Assembly: GCF_026625565.1 (NCBI RefSeq)
Contig: NZ_CP112998.1
Location: forward strand, 3,970,501-4,034,500
Direction: 5' to 3'
Length of the DNA stretch: 64,000 nucleotides
Origin: Dyadobacter pollutisoli
GTDB lineage: Bacteria; Bacteroidota; Bacteroidia; Cytophagales; Spirosomataceae
Below are positions 52,297-61,631 of this stretch, one piece after another; within the stretch, counting starts at the first letter, position 1; every line of letters begins with the position of its first letter. Below the pieces are notes generated by a model. It searched no databases, was not told where the DNA came from, and saw only the letters and a program-made list of their open reading frames with translations. The position numbers and the translations under genes are program-made.

Positions 52297-55200
52297 ATGT
52301 CAAAAAGAGTACAATTTCACCATGCTTTACAGAAAATCATGCGCATTACGCTGTATCAAGCCCTACTCTCCATCGCAGTCAGCACATTTGTGCATGCAAA
52401 TGACGTGCGCGGGCAAAGAGTTTTAGAACAAAAAGTGACGTTGCGTTTGTCCAATTCCGAAATTGACAAGGCATTGGAGAAGATTGAAAATACTACGAAG
52501 GTTAAGTTTATGTACAACCCTCAGATTTTCAATAAACAAAAATCGACTTATAAATTCCAGGAAGAAGCGCTGTCGGAAGTACTTAACAAAATCCTTACAC
52601 CACATAAGGTCACTTATGAAGTGGTGCAGGACCGCATTATCCTGAAACGTGAGCAGGCACCGGTTGTAGAAGAGGTTCCCGCCATCAAAATTGCCCCTAA
52701 ACGTAACGTAACCGGTAAGGTAACGGACGAAACAGGCTCAGGTTTGCCGGGTGTGAGTATTTTGATAAAAGGTACCCAGCGCGGTACTTCTTCTGACACC
52801 GATGGAAAATATGCGCTGGATATTGCTGATGCGGAAGTCGCATCCACAGTACTCGTATTCAGCTTTGTAGGTTATACATCTCAGGAAATCACTGTGGGCA
52901 CTCAAACTACCCTCGACGTGCAGCTCGCGCCGGAAGCAAAGGCATTGAACGAGATCGTTGTTACGGCCTTGGGTATTTCCAAAGAAAAGAAAGCACTTGC
53001 TTATGCAGTGACGGAAGTAAAAGGAAGCGAGTTTACACAAGCACGTGAAAACAACGTAGCCAATGCATTGACAGGTAAAATAGCAGGGGTCAACGCAACC
53101 GGTATGTCAACCGGCCCGGGCGGTTCCAGCCGCATCATTATCCGCGGTAACGGCTCTTTGAGCGGTAACAACCAGCCTTTGTACGTGATCAATGGTATGC
53201 CGATGGACAACAGTGTTCCGGGTGGCGGTAATGCATCGGATGGTAATGGTAACAACACCGACCGTGGTGACGGTATCGGTGGTATCAACCCGGACGACAT
53301 TGAATCGATCAGTGTTTTGAAAGGTGGCCCGGCAGCGGCCCTTTATGGCGCCCGCGCATCCAATGGTGTTATTTTGATCACCACCAAAAAAGGACGTGCT
53401 CAAAAAGGCATCGGCGTAGAGTACAATGGTAATTTCAGTGTCGATAACCTTTCCATCATTCCTGACTGGCAATACGAATACGGACAGGGAGTGGACGGTG
53501 TAAAACCTACCACCCAAACCCAGGCAAAAAGCTCGGGCCGCTTGTCATACGGAGCGAAAATGGACGGTACCGACGTAATCCAGTTCGACGGCCAGATGCG
53601 CCCCTATTCCCCGCAGAAGAACAATCTCAAAAATTTCTACCGTACCGGAAAGAACTACATCAATTCCATCTCATTCACAGGTGGTAACGAGGTTATTAAC
53701 TTTCGTTTTGGCCTGAACAATACCAGTGCAACCAGCATTGTGCCCAATTCTACATTCAACAGAAGAATTGCCAATCTTAACCTGAACGCACAACTGGGCA
53801 AAAAACTGAGCATTGAAACTGTTGTTCAATACAACATTGAAAATGGTCACAACCGTCCAAAAGTAGGTTATGCTGACTACAACCCGCACTGGGCTACTTA
53901 CCTGATCGCTAATACAGTTGACATCAGAAGCCTTTCACCTGGTTACGATGCAACTACTGGCAAAGAAGTAGAATGGAACCCGGTACCTGCTGCGCCAAAC
54001 CCATATTTTGTAATCAATAAATTCAAAAACGAAGACCGTAAGAACCGTTTTTTGGGACAGGCCAATGTCAAGTATGACATTTTGGACAACTTCTTCATCA
54101 AAGGAAGTGTGAGCCAGGATTACTACAACTTCAATTACGAATTCGTGGTACCTACCAACAATGCTTACGAGCCTTTGGGAAAATACGAAGCTAAGAAAAT
54201 CACTTCTTCGGAAACCAACGGAATGTTGACGCTGAATTACAGCAAGGATTTCTCCGACGATTTCAATTTCTCGGCGCTGGCGGGTGGTAACATGCAGAGA
54301 AGCATTTACGACCAGACCGAATTCAGAGGTGCCGAGTTTACCATTCCGGGTTTTTACAGCTTTACCAATCTCGCGACGGCAACGACTATACCTACCTATA
54401 CAAAGAGCGGTATCAACTCATTGTTCGGTTCTGTTGATTTGGGTTACAAAGGATTTGCTTATATCACCATGTCAGGCCGCCAGGACTGGTTCTCGGTTCT
54501 GAACACGGCTAGCAACAGCATTTTCTACCCTGCAATCGGAGGCTCGCTGATCCTTTCAGAGGCGTTCAAGTTGCCTTCCGCAGTAAGCTTCGCGAAACTG
54601 CGCGGATCATGGGCACAAGTGGGTGGCGCGAACGTAGCTGCTTACCAGATCTACCAAAGTTACAGCATGGCGCAGGGTGGCCACAATGGTCGTCCGGTGC
54701 AACAACTGGGCTCAGCATTGGTACCTAACCCAAACCTGAGACCATTGACTTCCACTACTTACGAGGTAGGTCTTGAAGCTAAATTCCTGCATAACCGTGC
54801 TGGTCTTGACGTGACGTTATACAACCGTAAAACAACCAATGATATCGTTCAGAGTAACATTGCAGCTTCTTCGGGTTACACATCTGCCTTGCTGAACCTG
54901 GGTGAGCTGAGTAACAAAGGGGTTGAGATTTTGCTGACCGGAACACCAATCAAAGCGTCTGATTTCACATGGGATGTGAGCTATAACATGGCTTATAACA
55001 AAAGTGAGATCATTAAGCTGGACGACAAGCTTCCAAGCCTTACCATTGGAACCGGTGTAGGTGGCGGTATCATCAACAACTACGTGGGCGGTACATATGG
55101 CGAAGTTTGGGGTTATAACAAGAAGAAAGACGCCAATGGCAATACGGTTTTCAACACAGCCAGCGGCTATGCGGTAAGAGGTGACCTATCCAAACTGGGC

Positions 55201-55743
55201 AATGGTATCCCGCCTTGGACAATGGGTATCACCAATAACTTCAAATACAAAAACTTCTCTCTGAACATTCTGGTGGATGGCAAGTTCGGAAGCGTAGTGT
55301 ATTCCAACATGTACCAGTACGCCTATCGTTTCGGCTTACCGAAAGAAACGCTTCCAGGTCGTGAAACAGGTGTAACTGTGACTGGTGTAACGCCTGAGGG
55401 AGCTCCTTTTACCAAAACCTGGGAGAAAAAAGACGTAGATACCTACTATGACAATGACAAAAACTACACAGGTATTTTCGTATTCAACAATGATTTCATC
55501 AAGCTTCGTCAAGTGATCATCAGCTACAATTTGCCTGTTGCGAAAATGTCGATACTCGGTGGCAAGATACAATCTGCTTCGCTTTCGCTCGTGGGACGTA
55601 ACCTTTTGTTGCTCTACAAAGACAAGAGAAACAATTACTTCGATCCTGAGTCCAGCTATACCAACGGTAACGCACAGGGCCTGGAAGCATTCGGTGTACC
55701 ACGTACCAGAAACATCGGTGTGAACCTGCAAGTGAAATTTTAA
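52297..55743 (+). CDS. SusC-family TonB-dependent transducer with STN domain
   Basis: 1148 residues from the ATG at 52297 (an upstream ATG at 52264 gives 11 more residues but no better signal). Signal (about 1-40), STN domain (about 48-105: VTLRLSNSEIDKALEKIEN, then FMYNPQIFNKQKSTYKF), carboxypeptidase-like domain (about 130-215), plug (about 215-345: SISVLKGGPAAALYGARASNG in part, LYVINGMPMD), then the barrel ending with VNLQVKF. It probably signals to the FecR at 50985 and imports the substrate for the amidohydrolase-RraA pathway. SusD follows after 21 bp. Confidence 0.95.
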   Translation: MSKRVQFHHALQKIMRITLYQALLSIAVSTFVHANDVRGQRVLEQKVTLRLSNSEIDKALEKIENTTKVKFMYNPQIFNKQKSTYKFQEEALSEVLNKILTPHKVTYEVVQDRIILKREQAPVVEEVPAIKIAPKRNVTGKVTDETGSGLPGVSILIKGTQRGTSSDTDGKYALDIADAEVASTVLVFSFVGYTSQEITVGTQTTLDVQLAPEAKALNEIVVTALGISKEKKALAYAVTEVKGSEFTQARENNVANALTGKIAGVNATGMSTGPGGSSRIIIRGNGSLSGNNQPLYVINGMPMDNSVPGGGNASDGNGNNTDRGDGIGGINPDDIESISVLKGGPAAALYGARASNGVILITTKKGRAQKGIGVEYNGNFSVDNLSIIPDWQYEYGQGVDGVKPTTQTQAKSSGRLSYGAKMDGTDVIQFDGQMRPYSPQKNNLKNFYRTGKNYINSISFTGGNEVINFRFGLNNTSATSIVPNSTFNRRIANLNLNAQLGKKLSIETVVQYNIENGHNRPKVGYADYNPHWATYLIANTVDIRSLSPGYDATTGKEVEWNPVPAAPNPYFVINKFKNEDRKNRFLGQANVKYDILDNFFIKGSVSQDYYNFNYEFVVPTNNAYEPLGKYEAKKITSSETNGMLTLNYSKDFSDDFNFSALAGGNMQRSIYDQTEFRGAEFTIPGFYSFTNLATATTIPTYTKSGINSLFGSVDLGYKGFAYITMSGRQDWFSVLNTASNSIFYPAIGGSLILSEAFKLPSAVSFAKLRGSWAQVGGANVAAYQIYQSYSMAQGGHNGRPVQQLGSALVPNPNLRPLTSTTYEVGLEAKFLHNRAGLDVTLYNRKTTNDIVQSNIAASSGYTSALLNLGELSNKGVEILLTGTPIKASDFTWDVSYNMAYNKSEIIKLDDKLPSLTIGTGVGGGIINNYVGGTYGEVWGYNKKKDANGNTVFNTASGYAVRGDLSKLGNGIPPWTMGITNNFKYKNFSLNILVDGKFGSVVYSNMYQYAYRFGLPKETLPGRETGVTVTGVTPEGAPFTKTWEKKDVDTYYDNDKNYTGIFVFNNDFIKLRQVIISYNLPVAKMSILGGKIQSASLSLVGRNLLLLYKDKRNNYFDPESSYTNGNAQGLEAFGVPRTRNIGVNLQVKF

Positions 55744-55764
55744 TCATTAAAATATTTAGTGAAG

Positions 55765-57327
55765 ATGAAAAAATACTTAAAGCTACTATATCTGGCCCCG
55801 ATGGCCTTCTTCATAGCCTCCTGCGACAATGGGTTCGAGGAAATGAATGTTAATCCCAATGCGTCCACCGAGGTAGTTCCTGGCTTCCTTTTCACCAGGG
55901 CGCAGCTGACAACGGTGGCCAACAACTACACTGGCGCTGCATATCTTACGATTGGTCAATCCATGCAGCACTTTGCTACCTACAAAGAGGTACCCGCTGC
56001 TGGTGACAAGTATTTCAATTATGGCTACTCCAACGGAAGCTGGGCATTGTATGGCGGTGACCCTGCGTCTGCAGGTGCCGTGATCGACGTTGAACAAGTA
56101 ATCGGCGCGGTTAAAACTGCTCCTGAAAATGTCAACAAACTGTCAGTAGCACGTATATGGAGAGCATATCTGTATCACAGATTGACGGATTTGTATGGTG
56201 ATATTCCTTACTCAGAAGCAGGAAAAGCGCTTACTGACAAGAATTTTACCCCGAAGTACGATACGCAGCAATCAATCTACGCAGACCTGCTGAAAGAGAT
56301 CGAAGAGTCGATCGCAGCATTCGATGCGAGCAAAGCCACTTTCGGCAACTCTGACCTGATTTATGGGGGAGATGTGACAAAATGGAAGAAATTTGGCTAT
56401 TCAATGATGCTGCGCCTGGGTATGCGTCTGACCGAAATCGATCCTGCTATGGCTGAAACCTGGGTTAAAAAGGCAATCGCCGGCGGCGTGATTACCAGCG
56501 ACTCAGACATGGCTACCATTGCTTATGTAGACGGATCTATCACGGCCAGCCGTAATTTTATCGCAAGCGGTCTGATGAGCACTGACTATGTTAACCCAGG
56601 TGGTGACAACGTAGAAGGTGGAAAATTAGCCAAAACGCTGATCGATCATTTGAAAAATACCAAAGATCCGCGTTTGAATGTGATCTCAATCGTATGGGTA
56701 CCTTCGGCTGACGGAAAAAGCTTCACTGCTGATACGACTACCGCATTGCAGAAAGGAATGCAAAATGCAGCATTCAACAGCTTACCAGGTGACTTTAATA
56801 CCTTCTCGGAGCCTAACCCAGCCACCATCCTGAAATACAACGCGCCATTACTGGTATTCACAACAGCCGAAGCACATCTTCTGTTAGCAGAAGCAGCGTT
56901 GAGAGGCTGGTACAGCGGTACCACTGCCGAAGCTGAATACACTGCTGCGGTAACTTCTGCGATGAAGCAATGGACATTATTCGGCAACGCAGGTATCATT
57001 TCCGATGCTAAAATTGCAGCATACCTCAAAGACAATGCATTTAAAACTGCCGGAACACTGGCTGAAAAAATGGAACAGATCGGAACACAGAAATGGCTTA
57101 GCCTGTTCCTGGAAGACGAATACGAGATCTTCTCTAACTGGAGACGTACCGGATATCCTAAGTTGACACCCACTAACTATCCTGGTAACCTGACCGGCGG
57201 CAAGATCCCTACCCGTTTTGTGATCCCTGATTCGGAAGAAAACTATAACAAAGCGAACTTCTACGAGGCCCGTACCCGGCAGGGTGGAACCAATACGCTT
57301 TCCAGCGTAGTGTGGTGGGATAAGTAA
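55765..57327 (+). CDS. SusD-like lipoprotein (SusD/RagB family, group 2)
   Basis: 520-residue surface lipoprotein; lipobox FFIASC gives Cys20. ATG at 55765 is used in place of a GTG two codons before. The pattern matches SusD-like_2 (NGFEEMNVNPNASTEVVPGFLF in part, RLTDLYGDIPYSEAGKAL) and the end VVWWDK parallels the protein at 34956. Partner of the SusC above it. A strong terminator lies about 40 bp beyond its stop, so it is the last gene of the SusC/SusD message. Confidence 0.93.
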   Translation: MKKYLKLLYLAPMAFFIASCDNGFEEMNVNPNASTEVVPGFLFTRAQLTTVANNYTGAAYLTIGQSMQHFATYKEVPAAGDKYFNYGYSNGSWALYGGDPASAGAVIDVEQVIGAVKTAPENVNKLSVARIWRAYLYHRLTDLYGDIPYSEAGKALTDKNFTPKYDTQQSIYADLLKEIEESIAAFDASKATFGNSDLIYGGDVTKWKKFGYSMMLRLGMRLTEIDPAMAETWVKKAIAGGVITSDSDMATIAYVDGSITASRNFIASGLMSTDYVNPGGDNVEGGKLAKTLIDHLKNTKDPRLNVISIVWVPSADGKSFTADTTTALQKGMQNAAFNSLPGDFNTFSEPNPATILKYNAPLLVFTTAEAHLLLAEAALRGWYSGTTAEAEYTAAVTSAMKQWTLFGNAGIISDAKIAAYLKDNAFKTAGTLAEKMEQIGTQKWLSLFLEDEYEIFSNWRRTGYPKLTPTNYPGNLTGGKIPTRFVIPDSEENYNKANFYEARTRQGGTNTLSSVVWWDK

Positions 57328-57368
57328 GGGCAACCTTTGTATCGCTTTTGTTTAAATTGAATTGATCA

Positions 57369-57408
57369 GATACGGATTGCCCAAACAAGCAATCCGTATC
57401 GTTTTTTT
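57369..57408 (+). terminator. Strong Rho-independent terminator after SusD
   Basis: Perfect 12-bp stem (57369-57380 GATACGGATTGC with 57389-57400) and an 8-base loop, followed by GTTTTTTT (57401-57408). It ends the SusC/SusD unit, so the amidohydrolase at 57533 needs its own promoter or read-through. Confidence 0.92.
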
Positions 57409-57532
57409 GAAAAAGAAGAAAAAAATAAAGACCGGAGTGAGGTGATTTCATTCTAATTTCTGTCTTATCATAAATGCTGATACCAATCAGCAAATTGTCT
57501 TGCCCGAATACCTCAGAACCTAATCCCATATC

Positions 57533-58804
57533 ATGATCAGAAAATTATTATTTACAGCCGCACTTTTCTGTAGTGTTACCCTTGCCAATGCTCAGAAATA
57601 CAGTGTCGTCATCAAAGGCGGACACGTTATTGACCCCAAAAACAATATCAACCAGATCATGGATGTTGCCCTGAAAGGCGACACGATCATGCTGGTGGCC
57701 AAAAACATTGATCCCAAGGAAGGCCGACAGGTCGTGAATGCCAAAGGCTTATTCGTAACGCCCGGCCTGATCGATATGCATTCGCACAACTTCTACGGAA
57801 CAAAAATGGACCGGACTTACAGCAATGGCCCCAATGCATTACCCCCTGATGGCTTCACGTTCCGTACCGGCGTTACTACTGTGGTAGACGCGGGTTGTGC
57901 TGGCTGGAAGTCATTTCCTGATTTCAAAAAACAAACCATTGATATTTCCAAAACACGGGTACTCGCTTTCCTCAACATTGTGGGTGAAGGCATGCGCGGC
58001 GGCACATTTGAACAAAATGTGGAAGATATGGACGCCGCAGCCACAGCGAAAGTAGCGAAGGAAAACCCTGAATATATAGTAGGAATTAAACTCGCTCACT
58101 TCAATGGGTACAACTGGACGCCAACCGAGCGTGCGGTAGAAGCCGGCAAACTGGCCAACATCCCGGTCATGGTCGATTTCGGCGGAAGCTCGCCGGTGTT
58201 ACCGATCGAAGAACTTTTCATGAAACATTTACGCCCGGGCGACATTTTCACACATTGCTTTGGCCAGCTCAACAGCCGCGAACCGATCCTGGACGTGGCA
58301 ACTGGTAAGATCAAACCGTTCGTTTACGAGGCACGCAAAAAAGGCATCCTGTTCGACGTCGGTTACGGCGGGATCAGCTTCGCATTTTCGCAGGCCATTC
58401 CAGCCGTGAAAAGTGGTTTTTACCCCAGTACGATCAGTACCGATATTCACACAGGCAGCATGAACAATGCGATGAAAGATATGCTCAATGTTATGTCCAA
58501 ATTCCTGGCGATGGGCATGGACCTGCCTAGTGTGATAAAGGCCAGCACCTGGGCTCCTGCACAAGCGATTCACCGCGAAGAGCTTGGTAACCTGTCTGTT
58601 GGATCACGTGCCGACGTCAGCGTTCTGCGAGTTTTGGACGGAAAATTTCAATTGAATGATACCGGAACATTTGGATTTTGGGATTACACCGGAACCAAAA
58701 TTCAGGGGAAACAAAAACTGGAAGCAGAAGTGACCATCCGTGGCGGAAAGGTGGTGTATGACCTGAATGGCATTACCAATCCGCTCGTACTGTCGAGAAG
58801 ATAG
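57533..58804 (+). CDS. Exported amidohydrolase/deacetylase-type metallohydrolase, paralogue of the one at 37982
   Basis: 423-residue protein with a Sec signal (about 1-21, ANAQ). Same residue pattern as its paralogue: HxH in GLIDMHSHNF, Lys in VGIKLAHF, His in IFTHCF, Asp in ISTDIHTGS. Long shared stretches (PPDGFTFRTGVTTVVDAG in large part, LNIVGEGMRGG, ELFMKHLRPGDIFTH) show recent common ancestry with the copy next to the PLP enzyme. Here the neighbours are an exported RraA protein and a BASS transporter, so the paralogue works in a different branch or on a different N-acylated acid. A terminator separates it from SusD. Confidence 0.88.
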   Translation: MIRKLLFTAALFCSVTLANAQKYSVVIKGGHVIDPKNNINQIMDVALKGDTIMLVAKNIDPKEGRQVVNAKGLFVTPGLIDMHSHNFYGTKMDRTYSNGPNALPPDGFTFRTGVTTVVDAGCAGWKSFPDFKKQTIDISKTRVLAFLNIVGEGMRGGTFEQNVEDMDAAATAKVAKENPEYIVGIKLAHFNGYNWTPTERAVEAGKLANIPVMVDFGGSSPVLPIEELFMKHLRPGDIFTHCFGQLNSREPILDVATGKIKPFVYEARKKGILFDVGYGGISFAFSQAIPAVKSGFYPSTISTDIHTGSMNNAMKDMLNVMSKFLAMGMDLPSVIKASTWAPAQAIHREELGNLSVGSRADVSVLRVLDGKFQLNDTGTFGFWDYTGTKIQGKQKLEAEVTIRGGKVVYDLNGITNPLVLSRR

Positions 58805-58856
58805 TCGGACCCATTGCCTATCTAATATTCCATAAAAATCCATGATAATCAATACA

Positions 58857-58887
58857 TTTTTGCCTTATATAAAAGCCGCTAAATTTA
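58857..58887 (+). promoter_or_regulatory. Candidate promoter of the RraA-BASS unit
   Basis: A -33-like TTTTTG (58857-58862) is followed, after 17 bp, by TAAATTTA (58880-58887), which matches the Bacteroidota -7 TAnnTTTG except in the last base. It lies 11 bp before the start of the RraA gene. This would let the last two genes be expressed apart from the amidohydrolase. Confidence 0.4.
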
Positions 58888-58897
58888 TCCTGAGTTT

Positions 58898-59830
58898 ATG
58901 AGAGTACCGTTTCTTGGCCTGATAGCCTTAGCCGCCCTAGGCCTGGGCGCTCCGAATACCGCGAGATCACAGACAATACCCAAAGAAGAATTGATGTTCC
59001 TAACCTCCGAATGGAAAGGTGAACGCTTCCCGGACGGTCGTCCAAAGGTGTCGGACGAGCTTATCAATCGCGCTAAAAATATCTCCATCGAAGAAGCATG
59101 GGTAGTGCTTCAAAATGAAGGCTACAATTGCCAGTTCGACGGGAATTGGAAAATCCTGAAAGACGACATTGTAATCACCGGACGCGCGTTAACCGCTCAG
59201 TTTATGCCTTCCCGCCCCGATGTGGAAAAACTGGTAAAGGACCGTGGAAACAAAAATGGAAGACTCGGTAATACCAATTCCTGGCCGATTGATATGCTTT
59301 CCAAAGGTGATGTTTACGTGGCCGACGGTTTTGGAAAAATCGCCAGCGGAACATTGATCGGAGATAATTTGGCAACATCTATTTTCACTAAATCAGGCAA
59401 TGGCGTGGTGTTCGATGCGGCTGTCCGCGATCTGGAAGGTCTTTCTAAAATTCCTGGTTTCAATGCTTTTGTAAGAGATTTTGACCCGTCGTTCCTGAAA
59501 GATGTTTTCCTGACCGGGATCAACACGCCTATCCGCATTGGCCGCGCCATTGTGTTGCCGGGTGATATTGTTTTGGCTAAAAAAGAAGGGGTGATTTTCA
59601 TTCCTGCCCACATGGCCGAAAAAGTGATCCTGACCGCCGAGTTCCTCACATTAAGGGACAAATTCGCTTTGCAAATGCTCAGAGAAGGTAAATTCACGCC
59701 CGGCCAGATCGATAACCAATGGACGGACCAGCTAAAAGAAGCATTCCTGAAATGGCTGGACGGCAATCCGAAGGAAATACCAATGAAGCGCGCCGAGCTT
59801 GACGAATACATGAAAAAAAGAACCTGGTAA
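58898..59830 (+). CDS. Exported RraA-family aldolase/decarboxylase-like protein
   Basis: 310-residue protein with a Sec signal (about 1-24, NTARSQ). The RraA fold signature is present: GDNLA at 155-159 and the metal/substrate stretch D173-x3-R177-D178 in VFDAAVRDLEG, also GDVYVADGFGKIASGTLIGD in parts. Catalytic relatives cleave 4-hydroxy-2-oxo acids such as 4-hydroxy-4-methyl-2-oxoglutarate, giving pyruvate, or decarboxylate oxaloacetate. It is longer than bare RraA (about 160) by an N-terminal extension (25-75) and a C-terminal helical part (240-310), as in family members of Bacteroidota. It overlaps no gene and is 4 bp upstream of the BASS gene, so they are likely co-transcribed. Confidence 0.87.
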   Translation: MRVPFLGLIALAALGLGAPNTARSQTIPKEELMFLTSEWKGERFPDGRPKVSDELINRAKNISIEEAWVVLQNEGYNCQFDGNWKILKDDIVITGRALTAQFMPSRPDVEKLVKDRGNKNGRLGNTNSWPIDMLSKGDVYVADGFGKIASGTLIGDNLATSIFTKSGNGVVFDAAVRDLEGLSKIPGFNAFVRDFDPSFLKDVFLTGINTPIRIGRAIVLPGDIVLAKKEGVIFIPAHMAEKVILTAEFLTLRDKFALQMLREGKFTPGQIDNQWTDQLKEAFLKWLDGNPKEIPMKRAELDEYMKKRTW

Positions 59831-59834
59831 TTAT

Positions 59835-60941
59835 ATGAACATTTACAAGCTCCTCTCTGGTGTTGCCGCATTATGCCTTCTGGTAGCGTTATATTTTGCA
59901 TTATCGGGCAACCTTCCACAGGCCGGTCCATTCTTTATCGGTTTCTTTCTGGCACTCGCCGTCAGTTTCAGGGGTTATGAAAAGCTGAAAGGTTTTACTT
60001 ATACCACCGTCATTTTCGCCGCAGTAACCACGGCACTTTACTATCCGCAACATTTCCAGACCGTAGGCGACTTTAAACTGGCCATATTGATCACCCCGCT
60101 GATCCAGATCATTATGTTTGGAATGGGTACTTCGATGAGTTTCGGGGATTTTGTGGGTGTTGTCAAAATGCCAAAAGGTGTGCTGATCGGTGTCGTAAGT
60201 CATTTTATCATTATGCCAACCATTGGTTATACATTGGCCAATCTCAGCGGCTTTCCTCCTGAAATAGCAGCGGGAATTATTCTGATCGGCTGCTCGCCAA
60301 ACGGTATGGCCTCCAATGTGATCTCCTACCTGGCCAAAGCAAACCTTGCCTTGTCCATTACGATCACAGCCATTTCTACCATGCTGGCCCCGATAGTTAC
60401 GCCATTGCTGATGAGCGCACTAGCAGGTGCTTTTGTACAAATTGACACATTGCATATGATGTGGGACATTATCAAAATGGTGATCATCCCGATCGGCGCA
60501 GGATTGTTGTTCAACAAATTTTTCAGCGGCAAAGCCAAATGGCTTGATGACGCTATGCCGCTTGTTTCTATGGCTGGCATTGCATTTATCATCGTCATCA
60601 TCACTGCTGCCGGCCGCGATAGTTTGCTTACAATTGGGCCAACATTACTGCTGTTAGTGCTGATCCACAACTTGTCGGGCTACACGTTGGGTTACTGGTC
60701 GGGGAGATTATTCAAAATGAGCGAGCGCGATTGCCGGACCATTGCCATTGAAGTCGGAATGCAAAATGGCGGATTAGCTTCCGGTATCGCCAAAGAAATG
60801 GGTAAAATGGCCACCGTAGGACTCGCTCCCGCGATCTTCGGACCGCTTATGAACATTACAGGATCGATACTGGCCTCCTGGTGGCAGGGCAAGCCTACCG
60901 GCGATGAGGAGACTTATGTGGAGACCGGGCGTGCGCATTAG
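59835..60941 (+). CDS. Bile acid:sodium symporter (BASS)-family transporter
   Basis: 368-residue inner-membrane carrier with about nine to ten helices. The family motif is clear: IIGMGTSMSFGDF-like (about 96-106, here MFGMGTSMSFGDF), PTIGYTLANLSG, IILIGCSPNGMASNVISYLAKANLALS in parts (about 150-175), and EVGMQNGGLASGIAKE (about 307-322). BASS members import bile acids, pyruvate, pantoate or other organic anions with Na+. Its neighbour is the exported RraA protein, only 4 bp apart, so it probably imports the organic acid that RraA releases, such as pyruvate; this is inference. The gene ends before a hairpin. Confidence 0.93.
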   Translation: MNIYKLLSGVAALCLLVALYFALSGNLPQAGPFFIGFFLALAVSFRGYEKLKGFTYTTVIFAAVTTALYYPQHFQTVGDFKLAILITPLIQIIMFGMGTSMSFGDFVGVVKMPKGVLIGVVSHFIIMPTIGYTLANLSGFPPEIAAGIILIGCSPNGMASNVISYLAKANLALSITITAISTMLAPIVTPLLMSALAGAFVQIDTLHMMWDIIKMVIIPIGAGLLFNKFFSGKAKWLDDAMPLVSMAGIAFIIVIITAAGRDSLLTIGPTLLLLVLIHNLSGYTLGYWSGRLFKMSERDCRTIAIEVGMQNGGLASGIAKEMGKMATVGLAPAIFGPLMNITGSILASWWQGKPTGDEETYVETGRAH

Positions 60942-60943
60942 AA

Positions 60944-60976
60944 AGACTTGGTAAGTCTACAAGACTTGCCAAGTCT
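60944..60976. terminator. Hairpin between BASS and GNAT genes
   Basis: Arms 60944-60958 and 60962-60976 pair over 15 bp with one G-T wobble and a 3-base loop (half site AGACTTGGTAAGTCT). It stands between the convergent gene ends at 60941 and 60982. A short GTTTTC tract follows on the plus strand. The sequence matches AGACTTGGCAAGTCT-type intergenic palindromes, so it may be both a repeat and a two-way terminator. Confidence 0.65.
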
Positions 60977-60981
60977 CGTTT

Positions 60982-61488
60982 TCAATCCTCTTCCAGTAAA
61001 AGTTGCATGAAGACAAGGTCTAGCCATTGGTCGAATTTGTAGCCTACTTCTTTGAGGTAGCCTTTTTCTACAAAGCCATATTTTTTGTGAAATTCGATGC
61101 TTCCGCGGTTGGCGGCGTCGATTCCGGCGATCATGGTGTGCAGGCCAGATTCCCGCGCGCGCTGGATAAGGCTGCCCAGCAATTTTCCTCCTACACCCAT
61201 TCCCCGTGATTTTTCATCGAGATAAATGGAGTGTTCTACACTGAACTTGTACCCGATTTTTGGCCGGAAAATATTATACGAACCGTATCCGATCACCTCC
61301 CCTTCCAGTTCCGCCACGATCACTGGCATACCGTCGTAAAACATTTGTTCGAACCATGCCTTTTGCTGCTCCATCGTTCGAGGCTCATAATCGTAAATAG
61401 CGGTAGTATTGAGTATAGCGTGGTTAATAATTTCTAACAGGGAAGGCAAATCCTTGGGAGCTGCACTTCTGATAATAAGATCCATCAA
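60982..61488 (-). CDS. GNAT-family N-acetyltransferase (phosphinothricin-acetyltransferase-like)
   Basis: 168-residue acetyltransferase using acetyl-CoA. Motif A is RGMGVGGKLLGSLIQRA (about 95-111), and the start (LIIRSAAPKDLPSLLEIINHAI) and end (FVEKGYLKEVGYKFDQWLDLVFMQL) match the PAT/Bar type, which acetylates amino groups of small amino-acid-like molecules. Cytoplasmic. It is convergent to the BASS gene. The true substrate is unknown. Confidence 0.85.
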   Translation of the reverse strand: MMDLIIRSAAPKDLPSLLEIINHAILNTTAIYDYEPRTMEQQKAWFEQMFYDGMPVIVAELEGEVIGYGSYNIFRPKIGYKFSVEHSIYLDEKSRGMGVGGKLLGSLIQRARESGLHTMIAGIDAANRGSIEFHKKYGFVEKGYLKEVGYKFDQWLDLVFMQLLLEED

Positions 61489-61596
61489 AGTAAATCAGGT
61501 CGTTGTCAGGTTGAAATATTGGGCTTAAAGTTACCCGATAATTTTAAAAAATTGAGTGCCAGACTGACCATCAACGCAACGAATCGAATGATTTTT

Positions 61597-61626
61597 TTTG
61601 AAAATCCCGATTTTAGAATAGCTTTG
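61597..61626 (+). promoter_or_regulatory. Promoter of the thiamine leader
   Basis: TTTG at 61597-61600 and TAGCTTTG at 61619-61626 stand 18 bp apart, a close match to the Bacteroidota -33/-7 pattern (TTG and TAnnTTTG). The expected start of transcription falls near the first base pairs of the riboswitch P1 helix at 61632. Confidence 0.7.
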
Positions 61627-61631
61627 TCCTG

